Of a stretch of DNA of 64,000 nt, positions 7,391-16,615 are shown one piece after another. The DNA is from Vibrio sp. D404a (GTDB lineage Bacteria; Pseudomonadota; Gammaproteobacteria; Enterobacterales; Vibrionaceae): contig NZ_JAHGAJ010000011.1 in assembly GCF_030248535.1 (NCBI RefSeq), forward strand, positions 96,458-160,457, read 5' to 3'. Made by a program: the position numbers and the translations under genes. Positions within the stretch are counted from its first letter, which is position 1. Every line of letters begins with the position of its first letter. The notes beneath the pieces are model-generated. The model was not told the DNA's origin, did no database searches, and worked only from the letters and a program-made list of their open reading frames with translations.

Positions 7391-8851
7391 ATGTCAAATC
7401 AAACGGCCAAGTTTGTCGAAGGTTCAACAATGCGCCACATTTTGGTGATGTCAGGTGCAGGCTCTGTTGGTTTGATGGCTCTATTCGTGGTCGACCTGCT
7501 AGATATGCTGTTTATCAGTATGTTGGGTCAGGTTGAATTGGCGGCCGCTGTTGGTTTTGCAGGTACACTAACGTTTTTCTCTACCTCTGTTTCGATTGGT
7601 ACCTCGATTGCCATGGGCGCATTGGTCTCCAAAGCGATAGGTGCTAAAGATAGAGACCACGCCAAACAGCTCAGTGTCAGTATCATGATGACGGCGTTTG
7701 TGATCAGCTCGTTCGTTGCCGCTTTGATGTATGCCCATATTCCTGAACTACTGAGTGCGATTGGCGCACAGGGGCTTGCCGCAGAAAGGGCACAAGCCTA
7801 TTTACAGATTCTTCTTCCGAGTGGTCCATTCTTAGCGTTAGCAATGGCGGCAGGTGCCGGGCTAAGAGCTGCTGGTGATGCTAAGCGTTCTATGTGGGCA
7901 ACCCTGTCGGGGGGCATCGTGAATGCGATTCTCGACCCCTTGTTCATTTTCGGATTTGGGTGGAACATTGAAGGGGCTGCTATTGCCTCGGTCATTGCAC
8001 GTTTTACTGTGTTGTACTTCTCTCTTTACCCACTGATTCGCAGTCATGATTTAGTGGCAAAACCTTCGGTTACCCATTGGCGTTTCAATCTTCGTCCAAT
8101 TCTTGCTATCGCCTTGCCAGCCATTATTACTAACACCGCAACGCCAATTGGTAATGCAATCGTGACAACGGGTATTGCGCAATATGGCGAAGATTTTGTT
8201 GCAGGGTTTGCGGTAATTGGCCGTTTAACACCGGTCTGTTTTGCTGTGATCTTCGCTCTGTCCGGCGCTGTAGGGCCAATCATTGGGCAGAACTTTGGCG
8301 CCGAGCGTATGGATCGAGTGAAAGAGACACTCAATAACTCGTTGTTGGTGACCACTGTCTACACCATTGCCGTGTGTATCTTGCTCTACTTCCTCCAAGA
8401 CTATGTGATTCTAATGTTCAGCTTACAAGGAGATGCGTCCATCATTGTTGCGGCATTCTGTAGTTATGTTGCTATCACCTTTACCTTCAATGGTGCGCTG
8501 TTTGTTGCGAACACCTCGTTCAACAACTTGGGCAAACCTCTCTATTCAACGGCGTTAAACCTAGGTAAAGCCACTTTAGGGACGCTGCCTTTTGTCTACT
8601 TTGGATCTCAATGGTTTGGTGCTCTTGGCGTGTTGTACGGCCAAGCGCTGGGTAATGTGCTGTTCGGGATACTTGGCGTGTTAGTGCTGCGTTTCCATAT
8701 TGCTGAGCTGATGAAAGGCTCGCAGGTTGAGGTTGAGCAGGAAGATGTGTCGATGGTGAGTTTGAACACTCAGCCATTCTGTTCTCATGATGCGGTATTG
8801 ATTGATGACGTTTCAGCGAACCGAGAAGAGTTGAGCGACGCAAAAACTTAA
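7391..8851 (+). CDS. MATE-family multidrug/cation efflux transporter
   Basis: A 486-residue inner-membrane protein starting at the ATG at 7391 (MSNQTAKFVEGS). The open frame from 7337 would add 18 residues that run through the preceding terminator region. It has about 12 membrane segments in two halves, with LVSKAIGAKD and GAVGPIIGQNFGAERMDRV at matching places, which is typical of MATE antiporters using Na+ or H+ to expel cationic compounds. The last ~45 residues are a hydrophilic acidic tail. It stands alone between a terminator and the zntA promoter, and the substrate is unknown. Confidence 0.9.
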   Translation: MSNQTAKFVEGSTMRHILVMSGAGSVGLMALFVVDLLDMLFISMLGQVELAAAVGFAGTLTFFSTSVSIGTSIAMGALVSKAIGAKDRDHAKQLSVSIMMTAFVISSFVAALMYAHIPELLSAIGAQGLAAERAQAYLQILLPSGPFLALAMAAGAGLRAAGDAKRSMWATLSGGIVNAILDPLFIFGFGWNIEGAAIASVIARFTVLYFSLYPLIRSHDLVAKPSVTHWRFNLRPILAIALPAIITNTATPIGNAIVTTGIAQYGEDFVAGFAVIGRLTPVCFAVIFALSGAVGPIIGQNFGAERMDRVKETLNNSLLVTTVYTIAVCILLYFLQDYVILMFSLQGDASIIVAAFCSYVAITFTFNGALFVANTSFNNLGKPLYSTALNLGKATLGTLPFVYFGSQWFGALGVLYGQALGNVLFGILGVLVLRFHIAELMKGSQVEVEQEDVSMVSLNTQPFCSHDAVLIDDVSANREELSDAKT

Positions 8852-8873
8852 GCATTTTTCTCGTGATTTCTCC

Positions 8874-8905
8874 TTGACCTTGGAGATGACTCCAAGGTTT
8901 ATACT
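8874..8905 (+). promoter_or_regulatory. MerR/ZntR-type metal-responsive promoter of zntA
   Basis: The -35 TTGACC (8874-8879) and -10 TATACT (8900-8905) are 20 bp apart, longer than the standard 17. Between them is a perfect dyad, ACCTTGGAG (8877-8885) and CTCCAAGGT (8890-8898), around ATGA. An over-long spacer filled by a dyad is the signature of MerR-family activation (CueR, ZntR, CadR, PbrR). The regulator gene is not adjacent. Confidence 0.88.
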
Positions 8906-8982
8906 TCAGGTGTACTGGAGGGGAATTTAGCCTATCTCAACTAGGAACCCCTTCAGCAGTCGAGTATTAAGGAGAATTTATT

Positions 8983-11307
8983 ATGTGTGCAAAACATGCC
9001 GCGTGCCGCTCAACCAAAGCGGATATTCAAAGCAAACCCGTAGTTTCAAGCTGCGGTAGTCCCAAAATTACGAGCATTACTGCAGCTTCTACCAGCTCAT
9101 CTTCGTGCTGTGCAACGACCGAGTCGTCTGCCGGTGGAGAGAGTTGTTGTGGTTCAGACAGTGGAGAAGCGGACCGGCTGTCCTCCGTTGTTGAACTAAA
9201 GAGCAAACTCACTAAGAGTTGGCTTGTTGCAGGTATGGATTGTCCAGCCTGTGCGCGAAAAGTAGAAAAAGCTGTTTCAGCTATTCCCGGCGTTGTTGAA
9301 GCTAAGGTTCTGTTTGCGACAGAAAAATTGGTCGTGAAATACGATCAGGTAAATCTCGTCGAAACCATTGAAACCGCTGTTCAAAAAGTTGGGTTTAGTT
9401 TGAGTGAAGTCGGCGCTAAGAAAAAGCAAGAACCGACTACCTTCTGGCAATCTTATATCCAGCCAAACCTCCAGATCATTGCGATTGCCGCAGCAATGTT
9501 GTTTGCCACACTAATCAAAGACCTTAGCCCTGTGGTGAGTGAGCGATTATTTATTATCACCTGTTTGCTGGGTCTCTATCCTGTGGCGAAACAGGCGGTG
9601 AAGTTAGCTCGTTCTGGTACTCCCTTTGCTATTGAAACCCTGATGAGTGTAGCCGCTCTAGGCGCGCTATATCTGGGTGAGACCGTCGAAGCAGCAATGG
9701 TGCTGTTGTTATTCTTAATTGGTGAGCGCTTAGAGGCCTTTGCTTCGTCTCGCGCACGCAGTGGTGTTCAAGCCTTAATGGCGCTAGTGCCGGAAAACGC
9801 GACTCAGATTATTAATGGTGAACGTGTTGACGTTGCGGTGAACGAGCTTCAGCCCGGTGATGTCATTGAAGTCTCTCCTGGTGCTCGACTGCCAGCAGAC
9901 GGCCGATTGATCACAGACGCAGCCAGCTTTGATGAGAGCGCGTTAACAGGCGAATCAGTGCCAGTTGAGCACATCAAGGATAGTGTCATCATGGCGGGAG
10001 CTGTGGTGGTCGATAAGGTGATTCGCATTACCATCACCTCTAAGCAAGGTGAGAATGCAATAGACCGTATTCTTCACTTAATTGAAGAAGCGGAGTCACG
10101 CAAAGCGCCACTGGAGCGATTCTTAGATAAGTTCAGTCGCTGGTATACACCGCTGATGATGTTTGTCGCATTGATGGTGATTGTGATTCCACCGAGTTTG
10201 TTTGCTCAACCGTGGGAAACGTGGGTTTACCGTGGTCTAGCACTACTGCTAATCGCGTGTCCTTGTGCATTGGTTATCTCAACGCCAGCAGCGATAACGT
10301 CTGGTTTAGCAGCAGCGGCCAAACGTGGCGCGCTAATCAAAGGTGGTGCAGCGTTAGAGCAACTGGGCAAAGTACAAACCATCGCATTCGATAAAACGGG
10401 TACGCTGACCGAAGGCAAGCCACAAGTTACCGACGTTGTACCGATGCAGAACTGGCAAGAATCGAGTCTAATGCGCGTTGTTGGTGCGATTGAGGTCGGT
10501 TCAAGCCACCCGTTGGCCGTATCTTTGGTTGACAAGGTGAAAGGGTTAGGCATTGATATTCCAGAGTCTGAAAACAAGCGTGCGCTTATTGGTAGCGGTG
10601 TGGAAGGGGATGTTGATGGTCTCACTTATCAGGTGCTTGCACCTTCAAAAGTGACGTTTACGCTCGATACTTCGGTACAAGAACGTATTGCCGCTTTAGA
10701 AACGCAAGGTAAGACAGTGGTGGTAGCGATTGAACTGCCTCAACAAGTCATTGGCTTGATTGCTTGGCAAGATACGCTGCGCAGTGATGCTAAAGCGGCC
10801 GTCGAGCGTTTAACTCAATTGGGTGTCGAGTCGATTATGCTAACGGGAGATAATCCACGTAGCGCTGCAGCGATCAGCTCGGTCGTGGGCATGCAATACA
10901 AAGCAAGCCTGCTACCTGCCGATAAGGTGAGCTATGTTGAGAAGCTAACACAGCGCTCTCACGTCGCCATGGTCGGTGATGGTATTAACGACGCACCAGC
11001 GATGAAAATCGCCAATGTAGGTATTGCTATGGGCGGCGGCACAGACGTCGCGTTAGAGACTGCCGACTCTGCGCTGACGCACAACCGCTTGACCGAATTG
11101 CCAGCCATGATTGAGTTGTCACAGGCGACCATGAGAAACATTCGCCAAAATGTCACTTTAGCACTTGGCTTGAAAGGCGTTTTCTTGGTGACCAGCTTGT
11201 TTGGCATTACTGGTCTATGGGTTGCGGTACTTGCAGACAGTGGTGCTACGGCATTGGTGACTTTAAACGCGCTTAGATTGTTGCAATTTAAGTCAAAAGC
11301 AGACTGA
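8983..11307 (+). CDS. zntA: P1B-type heavy-metal ATPase, Zn/Cd/Pb exporter
   Basis: A 774-residue P1B ATPase. Order: a cysteine-rich head (Cys2, 8, 24, 42, 43, 55, 56 and His5), an HMA domain with GMDCPAC at 84-90, membrane helices, TGES at 322-325, the CPC metal site at 426-428, the phosphorylated Asp470 in DKTGT, and GDGINDAP in the ATP domain. The last helix carries ADSGATALVT, with the Asp of the Zn/Cd/Pb subgroup rather than the copper subgroup pattern. It pumps divalent soft metals out of the cytoplasm. The MerR-type promoter at 8874-8905 fits metal induction. Confidence 0.93.
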   Translation: MCAKHAACRSTKADIQSKPVVSSCGSPKITSITAASTSSSSCCATTESSAGGESCCGSDSGEADRLSSVVELKSKLTKSWLVAGMDCPACARKVEKAVSAIPGVVEAKVLFATEKLVVKYDQVNLVETIETAVQKVGFSLSEVGAKKKQEPTTFWQSYIQPNLQIIAIAAAMLFATLIKDLSPVVSERLFIITCLLGLYPVAKQAVKLARSGTPFAIETLMSVAALGALYLGETVEAAMVLLLFLIGERLEAFASSRARSGVQALMALVPENATQIINGERVDVAVNELQPGDVIEVSPGARLPADGRLITDAASFDESALTGESVPVEHIKDSVIMAGAVVVDKVIRITITSKQGENAIDRILHLIEEAESRKAPLERFLDKFSRWYTPLMMFVALMVIVIPPSLFAQPWETWVYRGLALLLIACPCALVISTPAAITSGLAAAAKRGALIKGGAALEQLGKVQTIAFDKTGTLTEGKPQVTDVVPMQNWQESSLMRVVGAIEVGSSHPLAVSLVDKVKGLGIDIPESENKRALIGSGVEGDVDGLTYQVLAPSKVTFTLDTSVQERIAALETQGKTVVVAIELPQQVIGLIAWQDTLRSDAKAAVERLTQLGVESIMLTGDNPRSAAAISSVVGMQYKASLLPADKVSYVEKLTQRSHVAMVGDGINDAPAMKIANVGIAMGGGTDVALETADSALTHNRLTELPAMIELSQATMRNIRQNVTLALGLKGVFLVTSLFGITGLWVAVLADSGATALVTLNALRLLQFKSKAD

Positions 11308-11330
11308 TTAGTTAGTACCGACTGACTACC

Positions 11331-11396
11331 AACGCCTCTGGTTTATGAAGTGCAGATGAACAATTCTGCGTTTTATGAACTGGAGGCGTTTTTTTC
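11331..11396 (+). terminator. Long nested hairpin terminator after zntA
   Basis: AACGCCTC (11331-11338) pairs with GAGGCGTT (11383-11390), followed by a T-run to 11395. The stem continues with mismatches, and an inner GCAGA/TCTGC pair (11352-11356 and 11365-11369) caps it. Confidence 0.72.
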
Positions 11397-11436
11397 GTCA
11401 TTATTATGCAACGAAGTCTGACGATTGCGGTGAAAG

Positions 11437-11531
11437 TGTGATACCAATCGGTTTTTCGTGAAACTTGAGTGTATGTTGCGTGGCTAGGTGTGACGATTGT
11501 CACTTCATTTTGTAAATAGCTTGGTTAGAGT
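11437..11531 (+). promoter_or_regulatory. udp promoter with two CRP sites 52 bp apart
   Basis: TGTGA-CGATTG-TCACT at 11489-11504 is a strong CRP site. A weaker one, TGTGA-TACCAA-TCGGT, is at 11437-11452. Their centres are 52 bp apart, the spacing of CRP/CytR promoters such as deoP2 and udp of E. coli. A -10 like TAGAGT (11526-11531) would put the proximal CRP site at about -41.5. CytR binding between the sites is inferred. Confidence 0.75.
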
Positions 11532-11606
11532 AAACACGTACCCCACAAACTTATAATGCGCTTAGATAAGGGTGATGAACACTCAATAAGCCACAAGGAG
11601 CAAACT

Positions 11607-12365
11607 ATGTCTCAAGCTGTTTTCCACTTAGGTATTACTGAAGCAGATCTTCAAGGTGCGACACTAGCGATCATCCCAGGTGATCCAGCACGCGTACAAA
11701 AAATTGCTGATGAAATGGAAAACCCAGTATTTCTAGCGAGCCACCGCGAGTACACACTATACCGCGCTGAGCTAGACGGTAAGCCTGTGGTTGTTTGTTC
11801 TACTGGTATCGGTGGTCCATCTACATCTATCGCTGTAGAAGAGCTAGCGCAACTTGGTGTACGCACTTTCCTACGTGTTGGCACAACGGGTGCTATCCAA
11901 CCTCACGTAAACGTGGGTGACATGATTGTAACAACGGGTTCTGTTCGTCTAGACGGTGCAAGCCTACACTTTGCTCCAATGGAGTTCCCAGCAGTAGCTG
12001 ACTTCGAAATCGCAACAGCAATGAAAGCGGCAGTAGAAGAGTCTGGTGCAACGGTTCATACGGGTGTTACAGCATCAAGCGATACGTTCTACCCAGGTCA
12101 AGAGCGTTACGACACGTTCTCTGGTCGCGTTGTTAAGCGTTTCCAAGGTTCTATGCAAGAGTGGCAAGACATGGGCGTTCTTAACTTCGAAATGGAATCT
12201 GCAACACTCCTAACTATGTGTGCAAGTTCTGGTCTGAAAGCGGGTTGTGTTGCGGGCGTTATTATTAACCGTACACAGAAAGAGATCCCAGATCACGAGA
12301 CGCTAAAAGAGACAGAAGCACGCTCAATCAAAGTGGTTGTAGAAGCTGCACGTAAAATGCTGTAA
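11607..12365 (+). CDS. udp: Uridine phosphorylase
   Basis: 252 residues starting at the ATG at 11607, which follows a clean AAGGAG SD at 11595-11600; an in-frame ATG at 11556 is too early. It shows the nucleoside phosphorylase type I pattern: [14 protein letters not shown] for phosphate binding, [15 protein letters not shown], and NFEMESATL near the ribose site. The enzyme splits uridine with phosphate into uracil and ribose-1-phosphate in pyrimidine salvage. The promoter carries a CRP pair, and a terminator follows at 12421. Confidence 0.96.
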   Translation: MSQAVFHLGITEADLQGATLAIIPGDPARVQKIADEMENPVFLASHREYTLYRAELDGKPVVVCSTGIGGPSTSIAVEELAQLGVRTFLRVGTTGAIQPHVNVGDMIVTTGSVRLDGASLHFAPMEFPAVADFEIATAMKAAVEESGATVHTGVTASSDTFYPGQERYDTFSGRVVKRFQGSMQEWQDMGVLNFEMESATLLTMCASSGLKAGCVAGVIINRTQKEIPDHETLKETEARSIKVVVEAARKML

Positions 12366-12420
12366 TCGAATTGAATTTGACGGCAATTCTGACTTTAGTA
12401 TTGCCAGTTGAATGATGAAG

Positions 12421-12447
12421 AAGCTGCACTGAGAGGTGCGGCTTTTT
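12421..12447 (+). terminator. Intrinsic terminator after udp
   Basis: AAGCTGCAC (12421-12429) pairs with GTGCGGCTT (12436-12444), followed by TTTT. Confidence 0.82.
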
Positions 12448-12491
12448 TGTATTTGTCGGTCTTGGTTTTGGGGTGGAAATTAGGGCAAACA

Positions 12492-12514
12492 AAAAGGCGC
12501 ACAAAGCGCCTTTT
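12492..12514 (-). terminator. Intrinsic terminator after the CARF nuclease gene
   Basis: AAAAGGCGC and GCGCCTTTT pair around ACAAA. Read on the minus strand it is followed by a T-rich run, 45 bp past the CARF nuclease stop. It could work in both directions. Confidence 0.78.
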
Positions 12515-12558
12515 AGAAGTTTGAATGGTTAGCGAGTGACACTTAGTAGATTACTTAC

Positions 12559-13725
12559 TTAGTACTCTAGGTCTTCGTGACCGCCTGCTGCTGCAAACCA
12601 AGACGTTAAGTGCGTCTTAAGATCTTTCAATTCATCAGGGCCAATCAAAGCTAACCCTAAATCCTCAGCGCGAGTGATGTCGTTATGGCGAAGTGGACGG
12701 AAGCTCACCAACATAGCACGGGCCTGAAGACCGCCCAGTAGGTCACGCAGCGATTCCAGTTTGTAGAGAGTATCGTCGCCATCATCGCGCATACCCTTGG
12801 TCTTACACTCGATGATGTGCAGTTTATTGTTTACTACCGATGCAACATCCAGTTCGTTACGCACTTCACGCTCACCAAGCTGACGATATACCTGAACGTT
12901 TAACGAGCGGTCTTGAATGGTTGGCATGTCATCTTGAATCTGTTTCACCGTGCTGTGTACCAGTGTTTCTAACCATTCACCGTTGGAGAAGCGGCGTGCA
13001 TCTTCGTTCGCAAAGGTCAAAATACCGTTTTGGTAGGTCGCGATTTTTGCTTCAACCAGGTCGGTCAGAAGCATGTTGAGCTCACGGTAGCCTTGCTGCT
13101 TTTCAGACAGCTCTACATCAAGCTTCTGTTCTTTGCGACACGTCGTTGCGAGGTAGTTGAGTGTTGCTAAACCTGGCCCTAACTCTAGAGCGTTACTCGC
13201 CCAACGTTCACCCAGTTCGTACAGTTTCTGATCTAGCTGAGGTGGCAGCTCGAAATCATTGAATTCGCCGCGAGCACCAAACACGGTTAGGTAGTCATCA
13301 ATGGTGATGCGGTCTTGAACTTGCGCATCCTCTTTGCCGTTCGGGTATAACCAACACAGCTTGTCACTGTTTGGTTCAACCACAAAGATTGGCCAGTGGT
13401 AAGTGCGGAATACTTCGTAAACAGAAAGCAGGCGGTGTCTTAGGCCGCAACTCGCGTTGAGTTTCACTTCTTGCCCGCGCGCCTTTAGGTCTTCGGCAAG
13501 GTTTTGAATCGACTCTTTGATAACAGAGGTGTTGACTATGGTCGGGATTTCAAAGAATTCGCTGGTAATATCACGCTTTTTCAAGACGTTATGAAGGCGT
13601 AGATACATGCCTTCTTGGTTCTTGTCGCCAATAAAAACGATGTGAGAGCTAACAGTTCGATTATCCAGTAACGGAGTAATCAAGCGAATAGGGTCTTGAT
13701 CAATAATGCCAACGTGAACAGCCAT
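12559..13725 (-). CDS. Standalone CARF-domain PD-(D/E)XK nuclease (DUF1887/VC1899 family)
   Basis: 388 residues, matching the family of V. cholerae VC1899 (structure 1XMX) and of the CRISPR ancillary nucleases Card1/Can2. The N-terminal ~145 residues have a CARF-like Rossmann layout: a first strand HVGIIDQDP, FIGDKNQ near 31-37, and a glycine-containing ligand loop NASCGLRHR at 90-98. A winged-helix-like linker follows. The C-terminal nuclease shows GEWLE at 249-253, Asp293 in NELDV and ECK at 306-308. Family members bind cyclic oligoadenylate and cut nucleic acid, but no CRISPR genes occur here. The activator and target are unknown. The AAGGAA SD precedes ATG 13725. Confidence 0.87.
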   Translation of the reverse strand: MAVHVGIIDQDPIRLITPLLDNRTVSSHIVFIGDKNQEGMYLRLHNVLKKRDITSEFFEIPTIVNTSVIKESIQNLAEDLKARGQEVKLNASCGLRHRLLSVYEVFRTYHWPIFVVEPNSDKLCWLYPNGKEDAQVQDRITIDDYLTVFGARGEFNDFELPPQLDQKLYELGERWASNALELGPGLATLNYLATTCRKEQKLDVELSEKQQGYRELNMLLTDLVEAKIATYQNGILTFANEDARRFSNGEWLETLVHSTVKQIQDDMPTIQDRSLNVQVYRQLGEREVRNELDVASVVNNKLHIIECKTKGMRDDGDDTLYKLESLRDLLGGLQARAMLVSFRPLRHNDITRAEDLGLALIGPDELKDLKTHLTSWFAAAGGHEDLEY

Positions 13726-13809
13726 ATATATTCCTTAATATTGGCTCGCTCAAAATGGGATCGGAACGGAAAGCAGCAAGCCATAATACTCATATAATGA
13801 CAAAGCCCT

Positions 13810-13849
13810 AAAAAAACAAGGGTAACCTTTGATAAAAGTTACCCTTGTT
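13810..13849 (-). terminator. Intrinsic terminator after the chemoreceptor gene
   Basis: AACAAGGGTAAC (13815-13826) and GTTACCCTTGTT (13838-13849) pair perfectly. On the minus strand the hairpin is followed by a T-run. It separates the chemoreceptor transcript from the CARF nuclease gene. Confidence 0.88.
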
Positions 13850-13907
13850 CAGTCAGTTAACGATTTGGTGCGAGCAAAGTCTTACCTTTATTCGCTTTAA
13901 AGTGGAC

Positions 13908-15899
13908 CTAGAGTTTGAATTGGTGCACTAAGTCGCCCTGTTGATTCGCAAGAATGGTGAGGTTTTCACTCGCTTGAGCAATCGACGACATCGCTTGATA
14001 ACTTGCGTCCGCAATATGATTAATGTCTTCGATGTTTCTAGCGATGTCGCTCGACGTCTCGCTCTGCTCAGCAGCGGCTTGAGAAATGTGCGTACTCATG
14101 TGGCTGATCTCTAAGATCAGAGCCTGAATCTCTTCCATTGCACTGTTAGCGTTGGATGCCTGTTCGACCGACATCTCCATATCGTTCATACAGCTCTCAA
14201 TCACATTACCCGCCGTCTTAGAGCTGGATTGTAGATTGCTGATCATGGTCTCAATCTCAGAGGTCGATTGCGTGGTCTTTTGAGCAAGCACTCGAACCTC
14301 ATCGGCTACTACGGCGAAACCGCGACCTTGCTCACCCGCACGAGCGGCCTCAATCGCTGCATTCAATGCAAGTAGATTGGTTTGTTCTGCGATACCACGA
14401 ATTACATCTAGGATTGAGCCAATCTGGCTACTCATTTGTTGCAATTCACCTACAGCGACAACCGACTGGTTGAGGCGAGTCTCAAGCTGGTTAATCGTGC
14501 TGATGTTGGTGTTCATGATTTGACGACCAGACTCAGACGCAGATTCTACTTGTTGAACCATAGTCAATGAACTTTGTGCACTGCTTGCCACTTCTTGCAC
14601 CGAATGTGACATCTCTGTCATTGCGGTCGCGACATTCGCAGTTTGTTCACGCTGGTTGCTCAGCTGATCTTGCGTTGTTGAAGAGGTCTTCTGGTTGATG
14701 CTTGCTGTTTCAGTTAGCTCATCAGACGCTTCATTCAGCTTAACTAGGATATTATGCAGGTTATCAGCAAGAGTGTTGATATGACGGCTCACGCGGCTAA
14801 ATTCGTTGTCGTAACGAATGTCGATACGCTTAGTCATATCGCCCTGTGTTAGTCCTTCAAGTGCATGCAAGATACGAGTCAAAGGTTCACGCACACTGTG
14901 AGCGATGTGGTAGCCAATCGCTGCTGCGAATACAGTCACTACAACACCAATCGCGATAGCTTTCATTAGGCCTTGGTCGTAGACTTCGCCTGCATCTGCC
15001 AGTGAACTATTAAGCTGTTCACCCGCCGTGACGTTGAATGAGTCCAGTACTGCCATTGCTTGGTCAACGTCTACCGCTAGGTTAGCGATGTTGATATAGA
15101 GTGCCTTCTTCGCTTGCAGGTAGTTATTGTGTTTATCAAGTACACCGCCTTTCTGACCAACGTCTTTGGTGAACTTTTGTACCGACTCATCGAACGCGCC
15201 TTTTAGTTCTGGTAGCTGAGTTGTTAAGCCGCGGTAGGCGTAATTAAGGTGAGTTACTGCTTTTTTGTTCTTGTTAACGGCGCCTTGTACCAGATCGACA
15301 TCAGAGCTCGCCAACGCATCAGAAGTGATTACCTCAGCATCTTTTAGCTTAATGAAGTAGCTCTTAGCCATTACCTTAACTGAGATGCTTTTCTGATCGG
15401 CGATGTACTCTTTCATTCCTACGGTAAGTTCTGAGTGTAGGCGTTGGAATTCACGAGAGGCTTTCTGTACTTGCTCTTGTGCTACGAACATGGCGACGTA
15501 GTTGTTCATCGCTTCTTCCGCTTCGGCGAAGTAACGTTGTTCCAGCTGTTTTAGCTGTTCAACACGCTCTACGAGTGTTGGGTTGGTCGCACTTGCCGCT
15601 TCTAATTGCTGTAGAACAGCAGAAAAAGCTTGTTGTGATTGTGAGAATTCACTGCGCATGGCGGTCATACGCTCTTGATTCTGTGTGGTTAGGTAGTCTT
15701 TAAATGACTTATCGGCCGACAACAATTGCACACTGGTTTGGTTAGAAAGGGTGACAAGAGGCAGCGAAGATTTTGAGACGCTTTCGAAATTACTGTGTAT
15801 CTGATTCATGCTACTCATCATGATTGTAATCGTAATTGCAAACATGATGATGATCAGTGCGAAGCCCGCGTACATGCGTTTGATCACTGAGCCTTTCAT
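13908..15899 (-). CDS. Methyl-accepting chemotaxis protein
   Basis: 663 residues from the ATG at 15899 ([13 protein letters not shown]), which follows an AGGGAGAAGG SD; an upstream in-frame start at 15950 is less likely. TM1 is at about residues 9-30 and TM2 near 318-340. A long helical periplasmic sensor lies between them with no recognisable CACHE or PAS motif. A HAMP region follows, then the signalling domain with its hairpin tip [20 protein letters not shown]. It would report to CheA/CheW, but there are no chemotaxis partners nearby and the ligand is unknown. Confidence 0.94.
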   Translation of the reverse strand: MKGSVIKRMYAGFALIIIMFAITITIMMSSMNQIHSNFESVSKSSLPLVTLSNQTSVQLLSADKSFKDYLTTQNQERMTAMRSEFSQSQQAFSAVLQQLEAASATNPTLVERVEQLKQLEQRYFAEAEEAMNNYVAMFVAQEQVQKASREFQRLHSELTVGMKEYIADQKSISVKVMAKSYFIKLKDAEVITSDALASSDVDLVQGAVNKNKKAVTHLNYAYRGLTTQLPELKGAFDESVQKFTKDVGQKGGVLDKHNNYLQAKKALYINIANLAVDVDQAMAVLDSFNVTAGEQLNSSLADAGEVYDQGLMKAIAIGVVVTVFAAAIGYHIAHSVREPLTRILHALEGLTQGDMTKRIDIRYDNEFSRVSRHINTLADNLHNILVKLNEASDELTETASINQKTSSTTQDQLSNQREQTANVATAMTEMSHSVQEVASSAQSSLTMVQQVESASESGRQIMNTNISTINQLETRLNQSVVAVGELQQMSSQIGSILDVIRGIAEQTNLLALNAAIEAARAGEQGRGFAVVADEVRVLAQKTTQSTSEIETMISNLQSSSKTAGNVIESCMNDMEMSVEQASNANSAMEEIQALILEISHMSTHISQAAAEQSETSSDIARNIEDINHIADASYQAMSSIAQASENLTILANQQGDLVHQFKL

Positions 15900-16178
15900 G
15901 GCCTTCTCCCTAAAAATAAAATGCAAGACCGAAATTCCGGTCCAAAACAAAGTAACAAAAGTGTCAGCATTCTATTGAGTTCCAGTCACACGTTTTATGA
16001 CGCACCCTTCAAAAATAGCGGTAGCCTATATACGGGATCGTATTCTTTTGCGCTTGGTTGGGTTTTCTTTGATTTGAACACTGTTTTTTATTATGCTTTG
16101 GCTCAGGTTGATTGAGGTTTCTACTGGCTTGACGCATACTCAAAGCTCTTAGAAGTAAATGTTTTATTGGAGAAAAAC

Positions 16179-16529
16179 ATGGCTGAAGAAACCATTTTTA
16201 GCAAAATAATCAATAAAGAAATTCCTGCGGATCTTCTCTATCAAGATGATTTAGTGACTGCGTTTCGTGACATTAACCCTCGTGCGCCAAGTCATATTCT
16301 AATCATCCCTAATAAGTTGATCCCAACCGCTAATGATGTGGAAGCGGAAGATGAAGCTATGATGGGACGTCTATTTACAGTGGCGCGTAAACTCGCGAAA
16401 GAAGAAGGCATCGCTGAAGATGGTTACCGTTTGATCGTGAACTGTAACTCGCACGGTGGCCAAGAAGTTTACCACATTCACATGCATCTCGTTGGTGGTC
16501 GCCCATTAGGCCCACTATTGATGAGCTAA
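16179..16529 (+). CDS. hinT: HIT-family purine nucleoside phosphoramidase
   Basis: 116 residues from the ATG at 16179 ([17 protein letters not shown]), with GGAG eight bases before it. The histidine triad HIHMH followed by LVGGRPLG sits near the C-terminus. HinT hydrolyses AMP-linked phosphoramidates such as adenylated lysyl residues. It heads a gene order known from E. coli (hinT-ycfL-lpoB-thiK-nagZ-ycfP-ndh), here with an extra lipoprotein gene inserted and nagZ absent. Confidence 0.96.
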   Translation: MAEETIFSKIINKEIPADLLYQDDLVTAFRDINPRAPSHILIIPNKLIPTANDVEAEDEAMMGRLFTVARKLAKEEGIAEDGYRLIVNCNSHGGQEVYHIHMHLVGGRPLGPLLMS

Positions 16530-16546
16530 TTGGAAAAAAATGACTT

Positions 16547-16598
16547 TCTATACCAACTTTAACCTTGAACTGTAGTCCAAAGCGTTGGTTGGTATAGA
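16547..16598. repeat. Inverted repeat between hinT and the COG3014 lipoprotein gene
   Basis: TCTATACCAAC (16547-16557) and GTTGGTATAGA (16588-16598) are exact 11-bp reverse complements around a 30-bp unpaired centre. There is no T-run after it, so it is not a standard terminator. It may be a copy of a dispersed Vibrio intergenic repeat or a processing hairpin. Confidence 0.45.
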
Positions 16599-16615
16599 TA
16601 GGCAGGAGTTAATCT

